Below, in pieces: positions 51,201 to 64,000 of a stretch of DNA of 64,000 bases. Below the pieces are notes generated by a model. It ran no database searches and was not told where the DNA came from. It saw nothing but the letters and a program-made list of their open reading frames with translations. How positions within the stretch are numbered: the first letter of the stretch is position 1; every line of letters begins with the position of its first letter. Source of the stretch: Apiotrichum sp. Y4204 (taxonomy: Eukaryota > Basidiomycota > Tremellomycetes > Trichosporonales > Trichosporonaceae); assembly GCA_025531455.1 (NCBI GenBank), contig JAMYHL010000041.1, forward strand, positions 248,001 to 312,000. The letters run 5' to 3'. The translations under genes were made by a program, and so were the position numbers.

Positions 51201-54200
51201 GCTCTCAGCTCCTGAAAATCCTGAACCGAGAGCTGAGCACAGAATATGGATTTTTGTTTTTGCAGATTTTGCCATGATATGGATTCAGGAGATCAGGAGA
51301 GGACACAACAAGGGCATGATCAAAAAAGAGACTAGACCGTGTCTTGTGTCAGCCAGCTCGTACACATACGGTACTCTCTCCAAGTCCGCACTCGTCGTCT
51401 TGTTCCCTTCCTCCCCCTCTGTGCGCGCTTAGAGCCCAACCACTAATATGGCATGGATCGTGCGCCACCAGGATGAGCATAGCCATAAACGACGTTGGTG
51501 CGGTGCATGGTGCGGTGTGATGTGTTGGTGGTGGCAGTGGTGCTCCTGTCGTGGGGGGGGCTTGCCTCGCCCCAACACCACCAGCATCCAGCCACAAATG
51601 TTCATGCGGGCGCACGGGCTATCAGCGAACAGCGCGCAGCACGGGGTCTCTCTCGGCCCCCCGTCGGGCCCCCCGGCCCCAGTCCCAGCTGGAGCGCATG
51701 ATCCTCCTGACTTGGGAGGCGTTCCACACCAGAAACAGGTACGTTTTCCATCCATGATCCATCAGTTCGATCAGGTCACCAGGTTTGACCCGATTCGGGC
51801 CATTATAATCCTGCAGAAGAAGAAGAACAGAGAATTCTCAGAATGTTTATCACCCAGATACAGTTACATGCACCACCCAGGGTCCAAAAGTGACACAAGA
51901 AAGAACCAATCGCGCAATGAATGTTGTCGAGGAATAGAATGCCATTACTACTCTCTTTTCCCTCTCTCTTGTCTTGCTCGTTTGGGTGATTTTCGGCGAT
52001 TTTTACTTTTTCTCTTTGCCTTGCTTCTTCTAATCTTGTCTGATCGTTTCTTCTCGTGGGGCTCACAAGCCGTAAAGCTGCATAGCGCGTCCATGAACGG
52101 ACGCCTTCAGGTCCTCAGCACTCAGGGGGGAATACCTCGATTGTGCATGCAGCAGGAATCCAGGAAACGCATCAGGAAGAGAGGGTCAAAGGGTCGCAAA
52201 GCCAAAGGTAGGGTGGTGCAAAAGGGCCAAAGGGAACAACAACGCAAACGACAACTGCCGATCGCCTTGTTTCTGTTCCCAAAGCCAGCTCTGCCTCGGG
52301 ACTCGGAACACGCACCGCGCCGGCCCGTTCGCCGCATCCAAGCGCCGCAGCGACCCGGTACCGGAGACGGCACGAGTCGTGTCTGCCCGCTTACGTCTTG
52401 CGTCTTGCACGCTCGCACCAGGTGCAGGGAACAGCCACAAGCCACAGCGCACCATTGGCAATTGAGTCAACAATCGCGTCGTCGGATGTAGCACACTCGG
52501 CCCTCGTCCACCTTGCGTCTTGTACCTTGTGAGCCGGACTCGCCGATGGACGTGACATAGTAGTGACCTCGCTCCTGGGGTTTACTTGGTACTAGGACAG
52601 CCTGGGCCTCGTCGCCAGACAGCCGTGTTTCTCACCACTGGCCGATTGCGGCCGTTCAAGACGGTGGTACACTTGTCGCCAGATGCGTTGATCGCGCTTC
52701 GAGTCGCTACCGGCTCGGCTACGGGCTGAGAATGCACGTGCATGCCTCCGCTCGCGCTCTGGCTGTGCACAAGCAAGGCATGTACGGCAGCAGAGGATCG
52801 CCCTCTCAGCATCTGACCGTTCCAGTTCCTGTCCCAGTGCGTAATACCTGTCTTGCAGGATCACTGGTTCTCTGCTTCTCTTGCCCCTTGCGATCGGGAA
52901 TGTGGACCCATATGCGTCGAGCTCGAGATGTCGTACTCTTTTCTGTTCCTCTTGTCTGGGGCTCGAGTTGTAATAAAGTTTGGCGCCAAAGACCCTGAAC
53001 TGCTGGGACCTTAGGAGGTCGGGGGGTCCGGGGTCCTCACATCTCTTGTGTATTCTCCTCTCCGATCGTCGTGTCCGCCTGTCGCTGTGGCCTTGTACAA
53101 CCTCGTCGCACGTACTCTCTGGCGGCGTACGCAATATACGCAGTTCAAACATATGCCCGAGGTATGCAGACGCCGGTTGCAGCAGCCCAGGTTCCCAGGA
53201 AGCGTTGGCCGGCTGGCACGTCGTACGCAGGCACGGCGATCCCCTTAGCTCTGGGCCTCAAGGTCACCTCAGGCGTCGAGGTCGTGACGTTGGTGGTGGA
53301 TGCGCGATAGCCTCTTTGCTACATGTCTAATGTGGGCGCCGAGTAACGAGTGACAATGACACGGATCTCAGGCGAGACAGACAGCCAGACGAGGGTTTGT
53401 GGGATGCGATGGTGGCATGGTGGTGCCATATGACCCATATGGCCACTGCGCCATCTGCCATGTACTGTACCATTCCTGACAATGAGTCACATTCCGTACC
53501 ATTTCAGTTCTACATTGCTAGCTCAGCACTAGAGCCGTAGAGTGCTTTGTCGCGCATGTCCGCATGCCACTCGAGCCGTCGAAAAATGTCTTGCTGTTTG
53601 GCGGCCCGCGGGTTGATAGCTTTGACAGCCTCAATGGCCTCGTGGCCTCGTTTGCGTTTGTTTTCGTCAACGGGGCGTAACGTATAGCGTTCACTCAGTG
53701 TGACCGCCGCCGCAGGCGGAGTGTTCCACAATCCAGCAATCCATGAGCCGTCCAATTGCGTCGATCGCAGAGCCGCATCAGGATGCCGGTAGATCTGTCC
53801 ACCTGCTTGTTGCACGCCCCTGTACGCCAGACAGCTGAGCCCTGCGATAGCCCAGATGGTGTCGACGCAGACTCGCCACAGCCGCTGTCGTATCGAAGCT
53901 CGACGTCGGCTCAGTGCTCGGTACAGTCGGCTGTGCCCCTGCAGTCAGCGCGGACCAGTAGGAACCGAGCGGAGTCCGACATTGCTGTCCGACTCGGTGC
54001 CACAGTGCAGCACGTTGTCTTATGTCGCAGCACAGCAATGATCGTTCGCAATGACTAATGGTGGCGCCGTTGTCTAGCGGACGGCAGGGATGCACGGAGA
54101 GTCGAGAAAAAAGAGTTCAGCAGCTACGCAAGGCGCCACAGTGGACTCGGGTGGACTGTTAGAGGACCGAGCGTCCGCGAACAAAGAACACGGATCCGTA

Positions 54201-57200
54201 AATGTAAACAACATCGGCATCGGGCGGGCCCACCTGGAGCCGCACAGCCCTGCGTCCACAGGCGACGGGCCATCGACTAAGACAAGCGTCCGGAGGGCCG
54301 TTTGCCAGGCTGCGATGGCTGTCCGGCGGCCAGGACAGCGAGGGCCGCTACCGACCTCGCTCTGTGGCGCAAGGCACATGGAGGCTGCAGGGTTTGAGTC
54401 TGTGGCGGCGGTGGCGCTGGGCCGTAAGAGTGAGACTTGGACTAGAGCTTGAGCCGCGGGGTGGGGTACTTGTGCATCGCCGTATCCCAAGCCGATGTGC
54501 CGCCTTGGTCGACATTCACAACATCCTCGGCAGGAGCGGATACCCTGTCCGCTCTCCCGGTACAGCGCCCACAACGCCCCCTGCAGAGCGGAACAGCTCT
54601 GTTACAGAGCAAGGTCGGTGTCGCGGTGTCGCCAAGTCGTTTTCTGACGTGTGTGGAGACCCTGGGCAAACTTAGTATTAGTCAGACCGTCCAGTGTGTC
54701 CAGGTGATCCTGTGACCTGTGGCAGGTCACTAGAGCTTCGAGGATTGAGGATTGGGTTGAGGACAGCTACCAATTGCTTGGAACTGCTGCATCGGAGTTC
54801 GCCTCCCGCTTTAGCCTTTGCATGCCTCCGGATTCCACCCACCATTCCACACGCGCTGGATTCCACATTGTTGGTAATGCACGACCCCACCAAATACCAA
54901 ATGCCTCAATGGCGCGTCTATGATCTCCGTCCCCTCTCGCCACGTAACGCCACTGTCGTCAAGAGCCGTGCACAGGCCGCAACGTGCAACTTCCGGCCCA
55001 TTTTCGTCGACACACTCTTCGGCAGACTCTTCGGCAGAAGTAACGTCGGTGCGTTGCCCGGTGCTTTGCAATCGCGCGATCACCTAGTGGGCGGCGAGGC
55101 ATGGCCCTGTATTGGCCACTCAGCCCTGCGGCCTGAAGCGCCCGCCGTGCAGCACATGAAGGATATCACACGGGCGCACAGAGCACAGAATATGGGCGTC
55201 AGGTCAGTTAGTGCCCACAGGAGCACAGAAGCCAGGATTGAAGGTCCACAGGTTGCTCAGAATCACAACCTCGCAGGATCACAGGTCACAGTCCAGGGGC
55301 ACAGGCAGTGCACAACGCCAGTGCCCAGCGCCACTGGAATCCTGAATGGTTTGGGAATGGACAGTAAAGTTAACGTTCAATGGTGTCGTATTAGCATGTC
55401 AGTCACAGTGGCACACTAGTCGCTCGGGCGCGTGCTGCGTTCGTTCGCCACTTTCGCCATCTTCGGGGGCGTCGGACCGGACCATGATGGCGCCGCCTGC
55501 CCGCCTTCAGCTAGTCGGAGACATCTCCAGCAGCGGTGCGCAGCCATCGGACATACTACTGGCGTCGCGCGTGCATCATCGGCCATCGGACCCGGGCGAA
55601 AACTTTGTTGCGCCTAAGAAGGTTTGGCTCAAGCTCTATCACGGCATTACAAACTGTGGACACATGACATCCCTTTCCGAGTGCATAACCTGCACCCTAG
55701 GCGCAGGGATTAGAAACGATCATTTTGACGCAGTGAGTAGTGGGGTTTTGTGGATCTGCAGGGCATATCTTCTATCTCTTCTCCGGGCCCCTGTTTCCTT
55801 GTGGAGCACGTCCTTGTGTCATGCGTGTCATGCAGCACCATCACGCACCATTGTGCACCATCGCTCGGCACTCGGCGCGCTAGCTGTTTGCCCGGAAACT
55901 AGTGATACTAACGCGCCCCTCTTACCGCACCATATGTTCTTGCGACGCACAAGGAACAAGGAACAAAGAACAAGGGCAAGGAGGAACAATGAGAAATCAT
56001 GGAGATCGTGAGGTCCGGACAGAATCGCGCTTGACTTAACCCGCGGGGGCGAGCCTCGGGCGCGAGTAAGGCGACGGATGAACTGTGTCGACAGTACGGC
56101 TAAAGACGGTTTAGGCTAGTGGTGTAGACCCTCTTGCGATCCTGGAACTCGAGGGACTGGAGGGACTTGAGGACCTTTGAGGAACCTCGAGACCTCCTCT
56201 AGTCTGCAACATGGAACAGGGCTCTGCAAATCTGCAGATCCGACCATTCTCCTGTCATTGTCAGTGTGGCGCAGTGGCGAGTGGTGGCAAGTGGCGTTAT
56301 ACTGTCCGCAACAGTTCGACGCAGAGTAGCGCTATTCTTAGGACTAGCAGCCGCTTGCTGTCGATGCTGAGCGCTGAGGCGCGTCAAGTGTGGAAGGGTG
56401 TTTTCATGGGGAGAGAGCCCTCGCGTCGTAGACGTATACGGGTCGAGATGACTTTTCTTGGGCCAGTCTGGGGTGCTTCTTGAGTTCATGCGCGTCACAC
56501 ATTCGGTCGCATGGATACATGACCCGGTGGGCGGCCCCTCCTGCACGCGGAACAAGCGCTCTATTGGGGACGCGAGTCTATCGGCAGGTCTTCAACCCGA
56601 CCCTCAGCAGGGGGAGCCATGTTTGCGAGAATGCTCCGGCATAACCAGCCTGTGTAGAGAGCACGGGGTTGGGGAAGCCGTTCTCGGCCGACCGCTGACG
56701 GAGATGACCGACCGATGTGTTGCTAACTACTATTACTACTGATCAATTCGTCACTCTGATTACGACAAGTAGAGTATATGGTTATGGTTGTGCCCTCGGG
56801 TCCCATAATGTGTGCATCATCACTGTGGGCCCCCCTGCTCCCCTGCCCCTGCTTCACAATCTCCGTCAGTCGGCTCTACACTTTGTCGAATTGTCGACGA
56901 GCCCGACCGGGTATATTTCCAGTTTGGGAGCCCGCGCCGCGGCGTCACGGAGTCACGGAGGGTGAGTAATAAGCAAGGAATTCAACGAGAGAACTACCGT
57001 CATCAAAGGACAGGTCATATTGAGGTACAGTGCAAGGCACTAAACCGAAAGCACTCCAGGCGGTTACCATGTACGACCAACGCTCACTCCCACAAACCGC
57101 ACGCGGCGATTCCCACAATTTCCGGACTCGACAGTAGACGGAAATGCTGCCCGAGTGCGGTGCGGTTCTCTTGATTTATCCATTTTAGCCCCGGTTTTAC

Positions 57201-57831
57201 CCCCACCGTCCCGTCTGTAACGCTCCCTCTTTTGAGTGCTATTATCAAAGGGTTTCAGTATCCAATGACTGACTAGAGCCGATCGCCGATGAGGGGCGCC
57301 CAGTAGCGTCGGACGAGACAATCCAAGAAACCATCTGCGACCTGAAGGCGAGTGATTGCGAATGAATGGAGATGTCAGGAGCGACTGTCACTCCCCAGTG
57401 AGCAGCGAGACGGACCCAGATCAAAGTGTTCCACGCTACAACGATGGCGCGGGGATCACGATCTCGTTGGTCAGTAACCGAGATCTCGTTCCATGTCCTG
57501 ACGCAAGCATGTTGGTAAGGGGCGACAAAAGGTACTGAGGTCTAAGAGGTGCAGAGGTACGCAGGCGCTGTGGTTGCCGGCATGCTGGTGCGTCGCTTGG
57601 AACCCCACACTGCGATTCCAGCACGCCGCGACCGTTTGCCGGATCGCCCACGTTTTGTTGGTTCTCTCGAGTTCTGGAGTCGGTCTTCCAAATGACGAGA
57701 GCAACGTATACAGGGTGACGTGATGGCCCTTAGGGAACATGAAGGTTAACCTTGTTGATAAAGACTTGGACGGAGATGCGAACGATGCCCATGCCCTACG
57801 CGACGGTGTTCCCTAGGAAGAGAACTCTAGA

Positions 57832-57866
57832 GAACTTTACACGGCTCTGTAAGAACTTTACACGGC
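57832..57866 (+). repeat. Direct repeat of gaactttacacggc
   Basis: Two exact 14-bp copies start at 57832 and 57853, 21 bp apart. They lie in the gene-poor region. Confidence 0.65.
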
Positions 57867-59447
57867 AGCTTGAAACCACGAAATCACATCAGATCGTGCT
57901 AGTTTTCCGTCGTACGGAGATTGCGTAATGCCTAAGATGCTTACAGTCGCGCAGTCAGAGGCCAGTGTCCATCACCGAGGTGGCGGTAGTCACGCTCCGC
58001 CACTCGCGGGCCGCAGTTGGGTTTAGCGGTGAACCGGCCATGCCCTTGTGGAACCAATCGAGCAATACGTTATACGACGAACGGTATCCATACGACGAAC
58101 AGTCTAAGGTACACTTATTATGCACATGGCTAGCCCATGGCCATTTCCTGCGATGTGGTAACCAGCTGGTGGCAGCGGGAATTGTTCCAACAGTGCCGCA
58201 CAACTGCGCAACCTAATAGAAGCGTTGGCACAGCGCCGTGGTAGTCAACCTTAACTATTACCAGTGAAGCTAATTAAATGAGAAGCTCACGAGTATCCAA
58301 GGCCATGGCGACGAAGCTTGCGCTTGTGAACCCGGTAGGTGACCATGAGCAACCGGTGAGGCATCTTCCGCGCGAGGGCGTGCGTTCTCGGACTCGGCCC
58401 ATCCAGAAGGGCCTCACCGGCGTTTGAAAGGGCAATCCGGCATTGTTTCGAGGCCTCTTTTGACGGGGTCCTTATCATCCAGCACAAGGTACTATGTATC
58501 TCCATGCCTTTCACGGTCCCGGGTGAAAGCTGTCTCTCCCTTCAGGTCATACAAGTCAAACACTGGAACAAAAGCTGGAACAAACCCATTCCTCTCCCCA
58601 GCGCTGCCGACCTGGTCTCGAACCCACCACGACCTGAGACACGGTAACAATACACTTTGCTTTCCTGACACATGTGAACATCGTTTCTTCAACGTGGGCT
58701 CGTCGCGACCTATTCATGGAACGTACAGAAGAGGCCATTCGCCGCATAAGAAAAGTGGAATTCTCAACCCATTCATATTTCCTGGAATCAAGCTCTCAGC
58801 TGGAATGCTGCGCCTCCGCGCCACCACATTGCTGCAGCGCACCGGGTGAGTCATCGCACGGACCTGCGGCGTGGACCTGGCGCCGCCACATTCAGGTCGG
58901 TGCCGAGTGGCGGCGAGGCGTGCGGGCGTGTGGGGCGTACCAGGTCGTCGCCGGAGGCGCGCTTCCCGGGAAGATTCAAGGTACTCAAGGCTCTAGGTAC
59001 GTGGTGGCGCAGGCGTGTGGCTTCCATGTGACTTTCACAAGTGGCCGTGAGGCTGGGCTGCGCTAGGGTTCTGGCAGGTGACGAGTCGCGTTGTGCTTTG
59101 ATATCGAATATCGAATGCCACAGTCCTCGCGAGCTGCGAAACCTGATTGATGGGTTCTCTGATCCATGACCTCTAGCATATGCTCACGATAATTACAATA
59201 GATGCCCCACGCCTCTATTCAGGACCGCTCACTCTAGCCTTCGTTCTAGAACGTCGACCTCGGCGGTTCAGGGAAGTTTACCGATTAGGACGTGTGGTGT
59301 GGGACACCGAGGCTCAAAGTTGGGTACAAAATTACAAAATAGTGCTCGCAGCGTGGCGCCGGCCGGCCACTATTGTTTAGCTCGCACTATGGCCACGAAG
59401 ACCGGAGACCGAAACTATCCTCGTTACGTGGCCCGGGTTCGGAGCTC

Positions 59448-59510
59448 TCGGAGGTCGGATGTCGGAGGTCGGAGCCGAAAGGAGGTCGGGAGCCGAGAGG
59501 AGGTCGGAGC
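59448..59510 (+). repeat. Clustered ggaggtcgg repeats
   Basis: The nonamer or close variants occur about five times within roughly 60 bp, mixed with ggagccga units. This looks like local duplication of a purine-rich motif. Confidence 0.55.
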
Positions 59511-62330
59511 CCGAGGCACCGTAGCTCTCGTTCAGAGATATTGTGTAGTGCGCACAGCGGCGCTGTCGGCGTAGTGGGGCATACTGGGATTAACATGCAG
59601 CAAACAATATCAAACGTGTTCAGCATGAGGGACGCCAACGTTGTCAACGACATCAGCCCTGGTGGCTCTTGGATGACCGTCCGGGTCCGACGGAGTGGCC
59701 GAGGTTGGGTGGGAAGCTCGGGAAGTGACATACCAAGATGCCCGGTGCCACTCGGCGGCGCTCGCCATCCCCTGACGCCTCCCGCTTCGAGAACATGAAG
59801 CCGTGGTGGCTGTGGCAGTGATCACAGGTGCAGTGGACTATCATGCGATATTGTTCATACGCGAACACTATTGGCCATTGTGGGATGCCTGCGGGCGGTC
59901 AAGCCACTGCTGCCCCGAAGTCCTCTACAAACCCCACCGGCTCTTACCAAAGTGCCGCCAACCGGGTTCGGTCATTCGACATCGGCCACCAATGTGTAGG
60001 TGGCGCTTGGCAGTGGGACGCTTCGCCAGTCGTTGGTCATGCCATGTGATCTCCGCATTAAGCGAGCCGCTTTCATGCCTTAATAGTCGGTGACTAAGCT
60101 CCAGGCTCCAGGGGATATGAGTGATCAGAAACAGGAATGAAATTCATGCAAACTGAGATAGCTCAATGACCTCTTGATGGCTCTCGCAGCGGCATTTGAT
60201 CGAGCAGATGCCGCATCTGGAGCTGTAACCTGCTACGTGACGGCTCTCACCACATCTCATATCTTATGATGGATTAGTGAGGTATGTCTATCTTGCAAGT
60301 ATCAGTGGGTTGGGAGCAGGGTGAGGGTGGAATGCACTTAATGGTTACACGGAGGAATCTATTCGGTGTGGCGCCTGCCGACGGCAACCAGAGACGAGCC
60401 GCGGTGGCACTCATCTTGCCATTGATCATGCCCTAGTACTCCAGTTATGACATACCTGTGAACGCGATGATATCCACCGAAAGTCGACAGGTATGCCCTC
60501 GGTTCACGAGCCACCCTCTTACAGCAGTACCCCCTTACTCCACCGCACAATTGTACACAGGAGAGCCACCCCGGAAAGATTGTCTTGGTGGGCGATCTTG
60601 TCATCGTACCAACTTGATGCAGACCCCTAGGTGATTAAGCCACTACGAACACCAAAAGGTTATTCCGACTCAGTCCGGGGTCCAAGAGATCTCGAGATCT
60701 GTGCTAAGCACTACAAAGAGCCTCCATACGGACTCAACCTGTTCACCTAAACTTTGACTCCAACCTCTCTTGTGGTGTACCGCGGCTGATTCTCAGAAAG
60801 GTCAGCTTTTCAGCCGCGGCAGTAATAATGACCATACTGGGCATCTGGACCCCCCTGCCTTTTTGTGGATTTATTGTACGACCCTGAGCGACCACTTGGA
60901 ATGGCGCCACGGCCCACTTAGGACCCCGACGCCGACGCCGGGGCCCTCGTTCCGGGTGACTGTCGGTAAGACATTGAGGTGCGCCTGGCGCTTGCACACG
61001 GCTACTTGCGTGCGGAGGCGCTCATCAGTATACCGCCGCAAGAAAAGGTACGTGGCGTCACAAATAGACCCTCCCTGCCCCCACATCCGGCTGACGATGG
61101 AGCTGTGAGCGACGTGGGTGCGCCTCCGGCCCTGTGCTAGGACACTACTGTGAGACAAGCCGAGACAGTAGGACAGGCGCAGGGGCATAAACGAACAATA
61201 AGTGCTTCTTCCGATCTTATCCTATCTCTGTTGCACCAGTTGAAGTGGGACCACAAGCCAAGTCGGCTGTGCTGAAGGATATCAGAATTTCCGCGTCACT
61301 GCCGAGTGGGTTTATTGGGGCAGGTCGCCTTTCTTAGGTCTTTGTGCGTTCTTAGAGACCTCAGGAGGGTGCTACCACCTGATAGCAATGTCTTACCTGT
61401 TCCGATCTCCAACTGACAGGTGCCCAAAGCTCGATATTCTCCGTCGTCTCGTATTAGCAGGTCCCATGGCGCTTAGAAAGCGGTTACCTTGCTTTCAAAG
61501 ATGAAAGCACGTCTTTGTACTTGTTGGAAAACCCAGACTGTGCCCCAGAGAGTTGCAGCGGCCCGTCGCCAGTCGGGGGAACTGTACCACTGCCACGCTC
61601 GAGCACTCACTGATCAGTGGGTGCAGTCAGCAAACACACCTCTCCCGTCGGTGTCTCCTCTGCACACGACAGACAACACTCGATTTCAGCCCTATCATGT
61701 AACTGAAGCGTTTCGGTCTGACTATCTTGGCTGAATAGCACGCAGATCTTCGAACAAGGATCTGTATCAAAGGCATCGGGATGTTCAGCCTCCAATTCTT
61801 GTCCATCATCCATGTATTGCTTACATTCATTAATAAGAAAGAGATCTCCCTCTGCGATAGTATTGAGACCCGGTTTCTCCACACTGCAGATCATATTTAC
61901 CCCATTCACCCCTATTCACTGACTTCCAATCAACGTCTCGGAACCTGCACTCATCAATGTACTCATTCCGGAGCAGTGTTCCGTAATAGCTTTTGATGGT
62001 CGTCCTTCGGAACGGGCTCCCGCTACTCGTTCTATGTCATGCAGATTCTCTTTGCCGTTTCAAGAGTTCCAACGCTTTGTGCAACAGCTCGCTGCTCGCC
62101 GCTTGGACGTTTGGGGAATATCTCGAGTGGACCACCTCCACCAGCTGCCTGCATCCCCCAGGACATATACACAACGGTGGGATATCCCTCCACTCTCCGT
62201 CAATTGACGGGAGTATATTTTTGCCACCCAAAATGTTTAAACCCAGATCCATGGATTTCTCGGCCGCTCAGTCGATCAACATCATCGTGCCTCCACATCT
62301 CCCAAACAACCACCAGCACCACAACCCAGC

Positions 62331-63225
62331 ATGCCGCGCGTAACGAAACGCCAGAAGGAGGCGGGGCACCCCAAGGCGAAGAAGGCAGCAAGCGGCGGCG
62401 GTGGTGGCGGCAGCAGCGGCGGAGGGAAGCCCGGGTTCCGCAAACCTGCCGCTGGAGGGAAACCGGGAGGCAAGCCCCGCAGCGGGTTCAAGGTCGGGCC
62501 TGCGCACGCGCCCAAGGACGCGTATCTTGGAAAGGGTGGGTACATGCTACGGTCAATTGCTGATAACAGCTCGCAAAATGAAGGCGGAGCTCATCCAGCG
62601 CGCAAAGGTCAAGAAGGCGTACGCGAAGGTCCTGGCATCCGAGGGTATGAGCTCGGCGCGTCTCGGTCGGCAGCCGGAGCTAGCGATGGACAGCGACGAC
62701 AGCGAAGATGAAGGGGACAGGCGGCGAGACCGCTCGCCGTCATCTTCTCCCCTGCCGGATGTTGATGGGCGTCGGGATCGCTCGCCGTCGTCTTCCCCAC
62801 TCCCTGGCGATGACGACGACGACTCGGATGCGAGCGACGACGAGGGCGCGGCGTTCGCGGCGGCCATGCGGGCCGAGCTGCGCGGAGAGAAGGCTGAGGG
62901 AAGCGCCAAGGCTCCGAAGGAGCGCTTTAGCGAGAAGAAGGCAGGGAAAGGCCGCGACTCGCGTCAAAAGGAACGTGAACTCGGCGACCGTCCCTTCCGC
63001 AAGGAGGGCAAGCCGGACCGCCGCAAGGGCGCCTTCAAGGAGAAGCCCCGACCCGCACCGCGTGCGCTCTCCCCCGAATCGACACCGGCGGCGAGCAGCA
63101 CGTCGATTCGTGCGATGAAGAAGGAGGCGTTCGGCAAGCATCACTTCTCGGGCGGCAAGCGTGGCCAGCCGAACATGAGCGCTAGGATGGATGTGCTCCT
63201 TGAGAAGATCCGCAGGAGCAAGTAA
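62331..63225 (+). CDS. rRNA-processing protein, Fyv7/CCDC59-like
   Basis: A 286-residue protein comes from two exons (62331-62535, 62570-63225) joined across a 34-nt intron. The N-terminus MPRVTKRQKEAGHPKAKK is basic and is followed by a poly-Gly/Ser and Lys/Pro/Gly stretch. The junction creates YLGKARKMKAELIQRAKVKK, which resembles the Fyv7 family core; yeast Fyv7 acts in 35S pre-rRNA processing for the small subunit. The middle has acidic/serine clusters (DSDDSEDEGDRRRDRSPSSS, a duplicated unit). The C-terminal third is very basic and ends with MSARMDVLLEKIRRSK, also typical of Fyv7-like proteins, preceded by FGKHHFSGGKRGQPN. Nucleolar location is expected from the family. Confidence 0.78.
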
Positions 63226-64000
63226 ATGTAGATGTACTTGTATTGAGACCAAGGTGTGGCGGACAAAGAGCTGCGACGGTTGTCAATGCCGACATCTCGG
63301 CCCACACTTACTCGCTGATCCGTCCTTAACACATCAGCTCGTCTGTCTTCGGAGACTATGTGTATGAGCTGATGGCACTGACCTGCTTCTAGACTTTTGA
63401 TCAAACTAAACAATGTTCCCCAAACGATGGTCCGAAGCGAGTCTGTTTTATGAGTGGGAGTTTCCTGATCATTTCGCAGCCTCTCCCTATTGCTGTCAGT
63501 GTCCGGTACTGCTGGTAGTATTACCCTGGGATAATCAGTTATGGCTTCGGAAACATTCCAGCGTTTCTTTTTGCGAGTGGACGCGCAGGTGATGCTTCTA
63601 ATGGCAGCCTCGCGGTATGGATATGAGGAAGGAGTGGCTAATGAATCTGACAGTTCCCTTCACGTTCTGGTGCCCCGTAACTGAGTAACAGGCAAAGCAA
63701 GAAGATACTCTCTGTCCTGCAAACTGTTTGCTTATGTCTCTCAGCTCATTCATTTGGGAAATACCCATGCACCTGCGTGGCTTTTACGGCTGTCAAACTT
63801 GTCCGACGTGGCAGGACCTGTCGAAGCTGGGCAGCTCTCAAACTTCTCTAACGTTTCTCCCTCACTCTCTCTGCGGCACAATGGAGAAACTACACGCCCT
63901 GGCTGCTAGCAGCTTACCTTTGACTACATCAGCCCTGCATAACGTCTAGGTCATCACCACGGCTCCTGCGATTTTTTGTGATTTATTGCGGTCATTTCTT
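63226..64000. other. Downstream flank of the FYV7-like gene to the window end
   Basis: This 775-bp stretch is AT-richer than the gene and has no supported ORF. A 73-codon plus-strand frame at 63728-63949 has no recognisable motif. Confidence 0.5.

Larger units (their letters stand above)
49122..62330. other. 13.2-kb gene-poor region between the HMG factor and the FYV7-like gene
   Basis: I find no recognisable protein, RNA gene or transposon domain here. It looks less GC-rich than the flanking genes and its ORFs are short with no conserved motifs. Visible elements are a GAG microsatellite (50138-50169), an AAGCCA-type repeat (51136-51200), a ggaggtcgg cluster (59448-59510) and paired direct repeats (57832-57866, 58071-58105). 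The two best unexplained open frames are on the minus strand at 53513-53943 and 61607-61909. The first kilobase upstream of the HMG gene is pyrimidine-rich on the minus strand, like a long leader. Confidence 0.55.

Noticed and set aside
51448..52491. 347-codon plus-strand ORF in the gene-poor block
   Set aside because: Composition is random-like (poly-Lys/Arg, scattered Trp/Cys), codon usage is unlike neighbours and no motif is present. It is the longest chance frame in the block.
49122..62330. Decayed retrotransposon or DNA transposon
   Set aside because: No reverse-transcriptase, integrase or transposase motif appears in any frame and I saw no long terminal or inverted repeats. Only short local repeats are present.

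Overview
The window is nuclear DNA from a GC-rich fungus. Genes are densely interrupted by very short introns (many 34-50 nt), with GT donors (mostly GTGAGT or GTACGT), CTRAC-like branch points (ctgac, ctaac) and CAG/TAG acceptors. The gene set is all eukaryotic: 20S proteasome alpha1, Erv14/cornichon, Atp10, Fun14, Nop16, Mot1, ataxin-2/Pbp1 and an HMG-box factor. Intron style, GC-rich coding and gene content suggest a basidiomycete, probably Tremellomycetes (Trichosporonales-like). That placement is inference; no marker such as rRNA lies in the window. I see no rRNA, tRNA, CRISPR array or intact transposon.

Layout. Positions 1-17.8 kb are compact and gene-rich: Mot1 C-terminus (+, cut by the window edge), mitoribosomal MRP49-like (-), ATP10 (+), a small Cys-rich protein (+), a large low-complexity nuclear-type protein (-), FUN14 (-), TTC27/Emw1 TPR protein (+), a DUF2423/YBL028C-like nucleolar protein (-), proteasome PSMA6/Scl1 (+), Nop16 (+), an RRM protein (-) and Erv14 (+). 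Many neighbours are divergent pairs sharing 0.3-0.6 kb promoters. After a 3-kb gap comes an 1817-aa gene (+, 20.9-26.4 kb) that joins ASH/Hydin-like immunoglobulin repeats to a C-terminal Rib2/RibD-type deaminase. A 2.3-kb leader then precedes an ataxin-2/Pbp1 homologue (+) with LsmAD and PAM2 but no visible Lsm fold. Next are a tiny five-exon CYSTM protein (-), a GH63-like glycosidase (-), a GH47 alpha-1,2-mannosidase (-) and a 19-exon leukotriene-A4-hydrolase-type M1 aminopeptidase (+).

From 44.2 kb on, the character changes. A single HMG-box regulator (-, 47.7-49.1 kb) lies between a 3.5-kb and a 13.2-kb gene-poor stretch that looks less GC-rich and holds only short repeats and weak ORFs. 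A Fyv7-like rRNA-processing gene (+, 62.3-63.2 kb) closes the window.

Functional themes: mitochondrial biogenesis (MRP49, ATP10, FUN14), ribosome assembly (DUF2423, NOP16, FYV7), the secretory pathway and glycan trimming (ERV14, GH47, perhaps GH63), and RNA or transcription control (MOT1, RRM protein, ataxin-2, HMG). All intron-exon models were built by hand from splice signals and reading-frame closure. Every multi-exon model sums to a whole number of codons.
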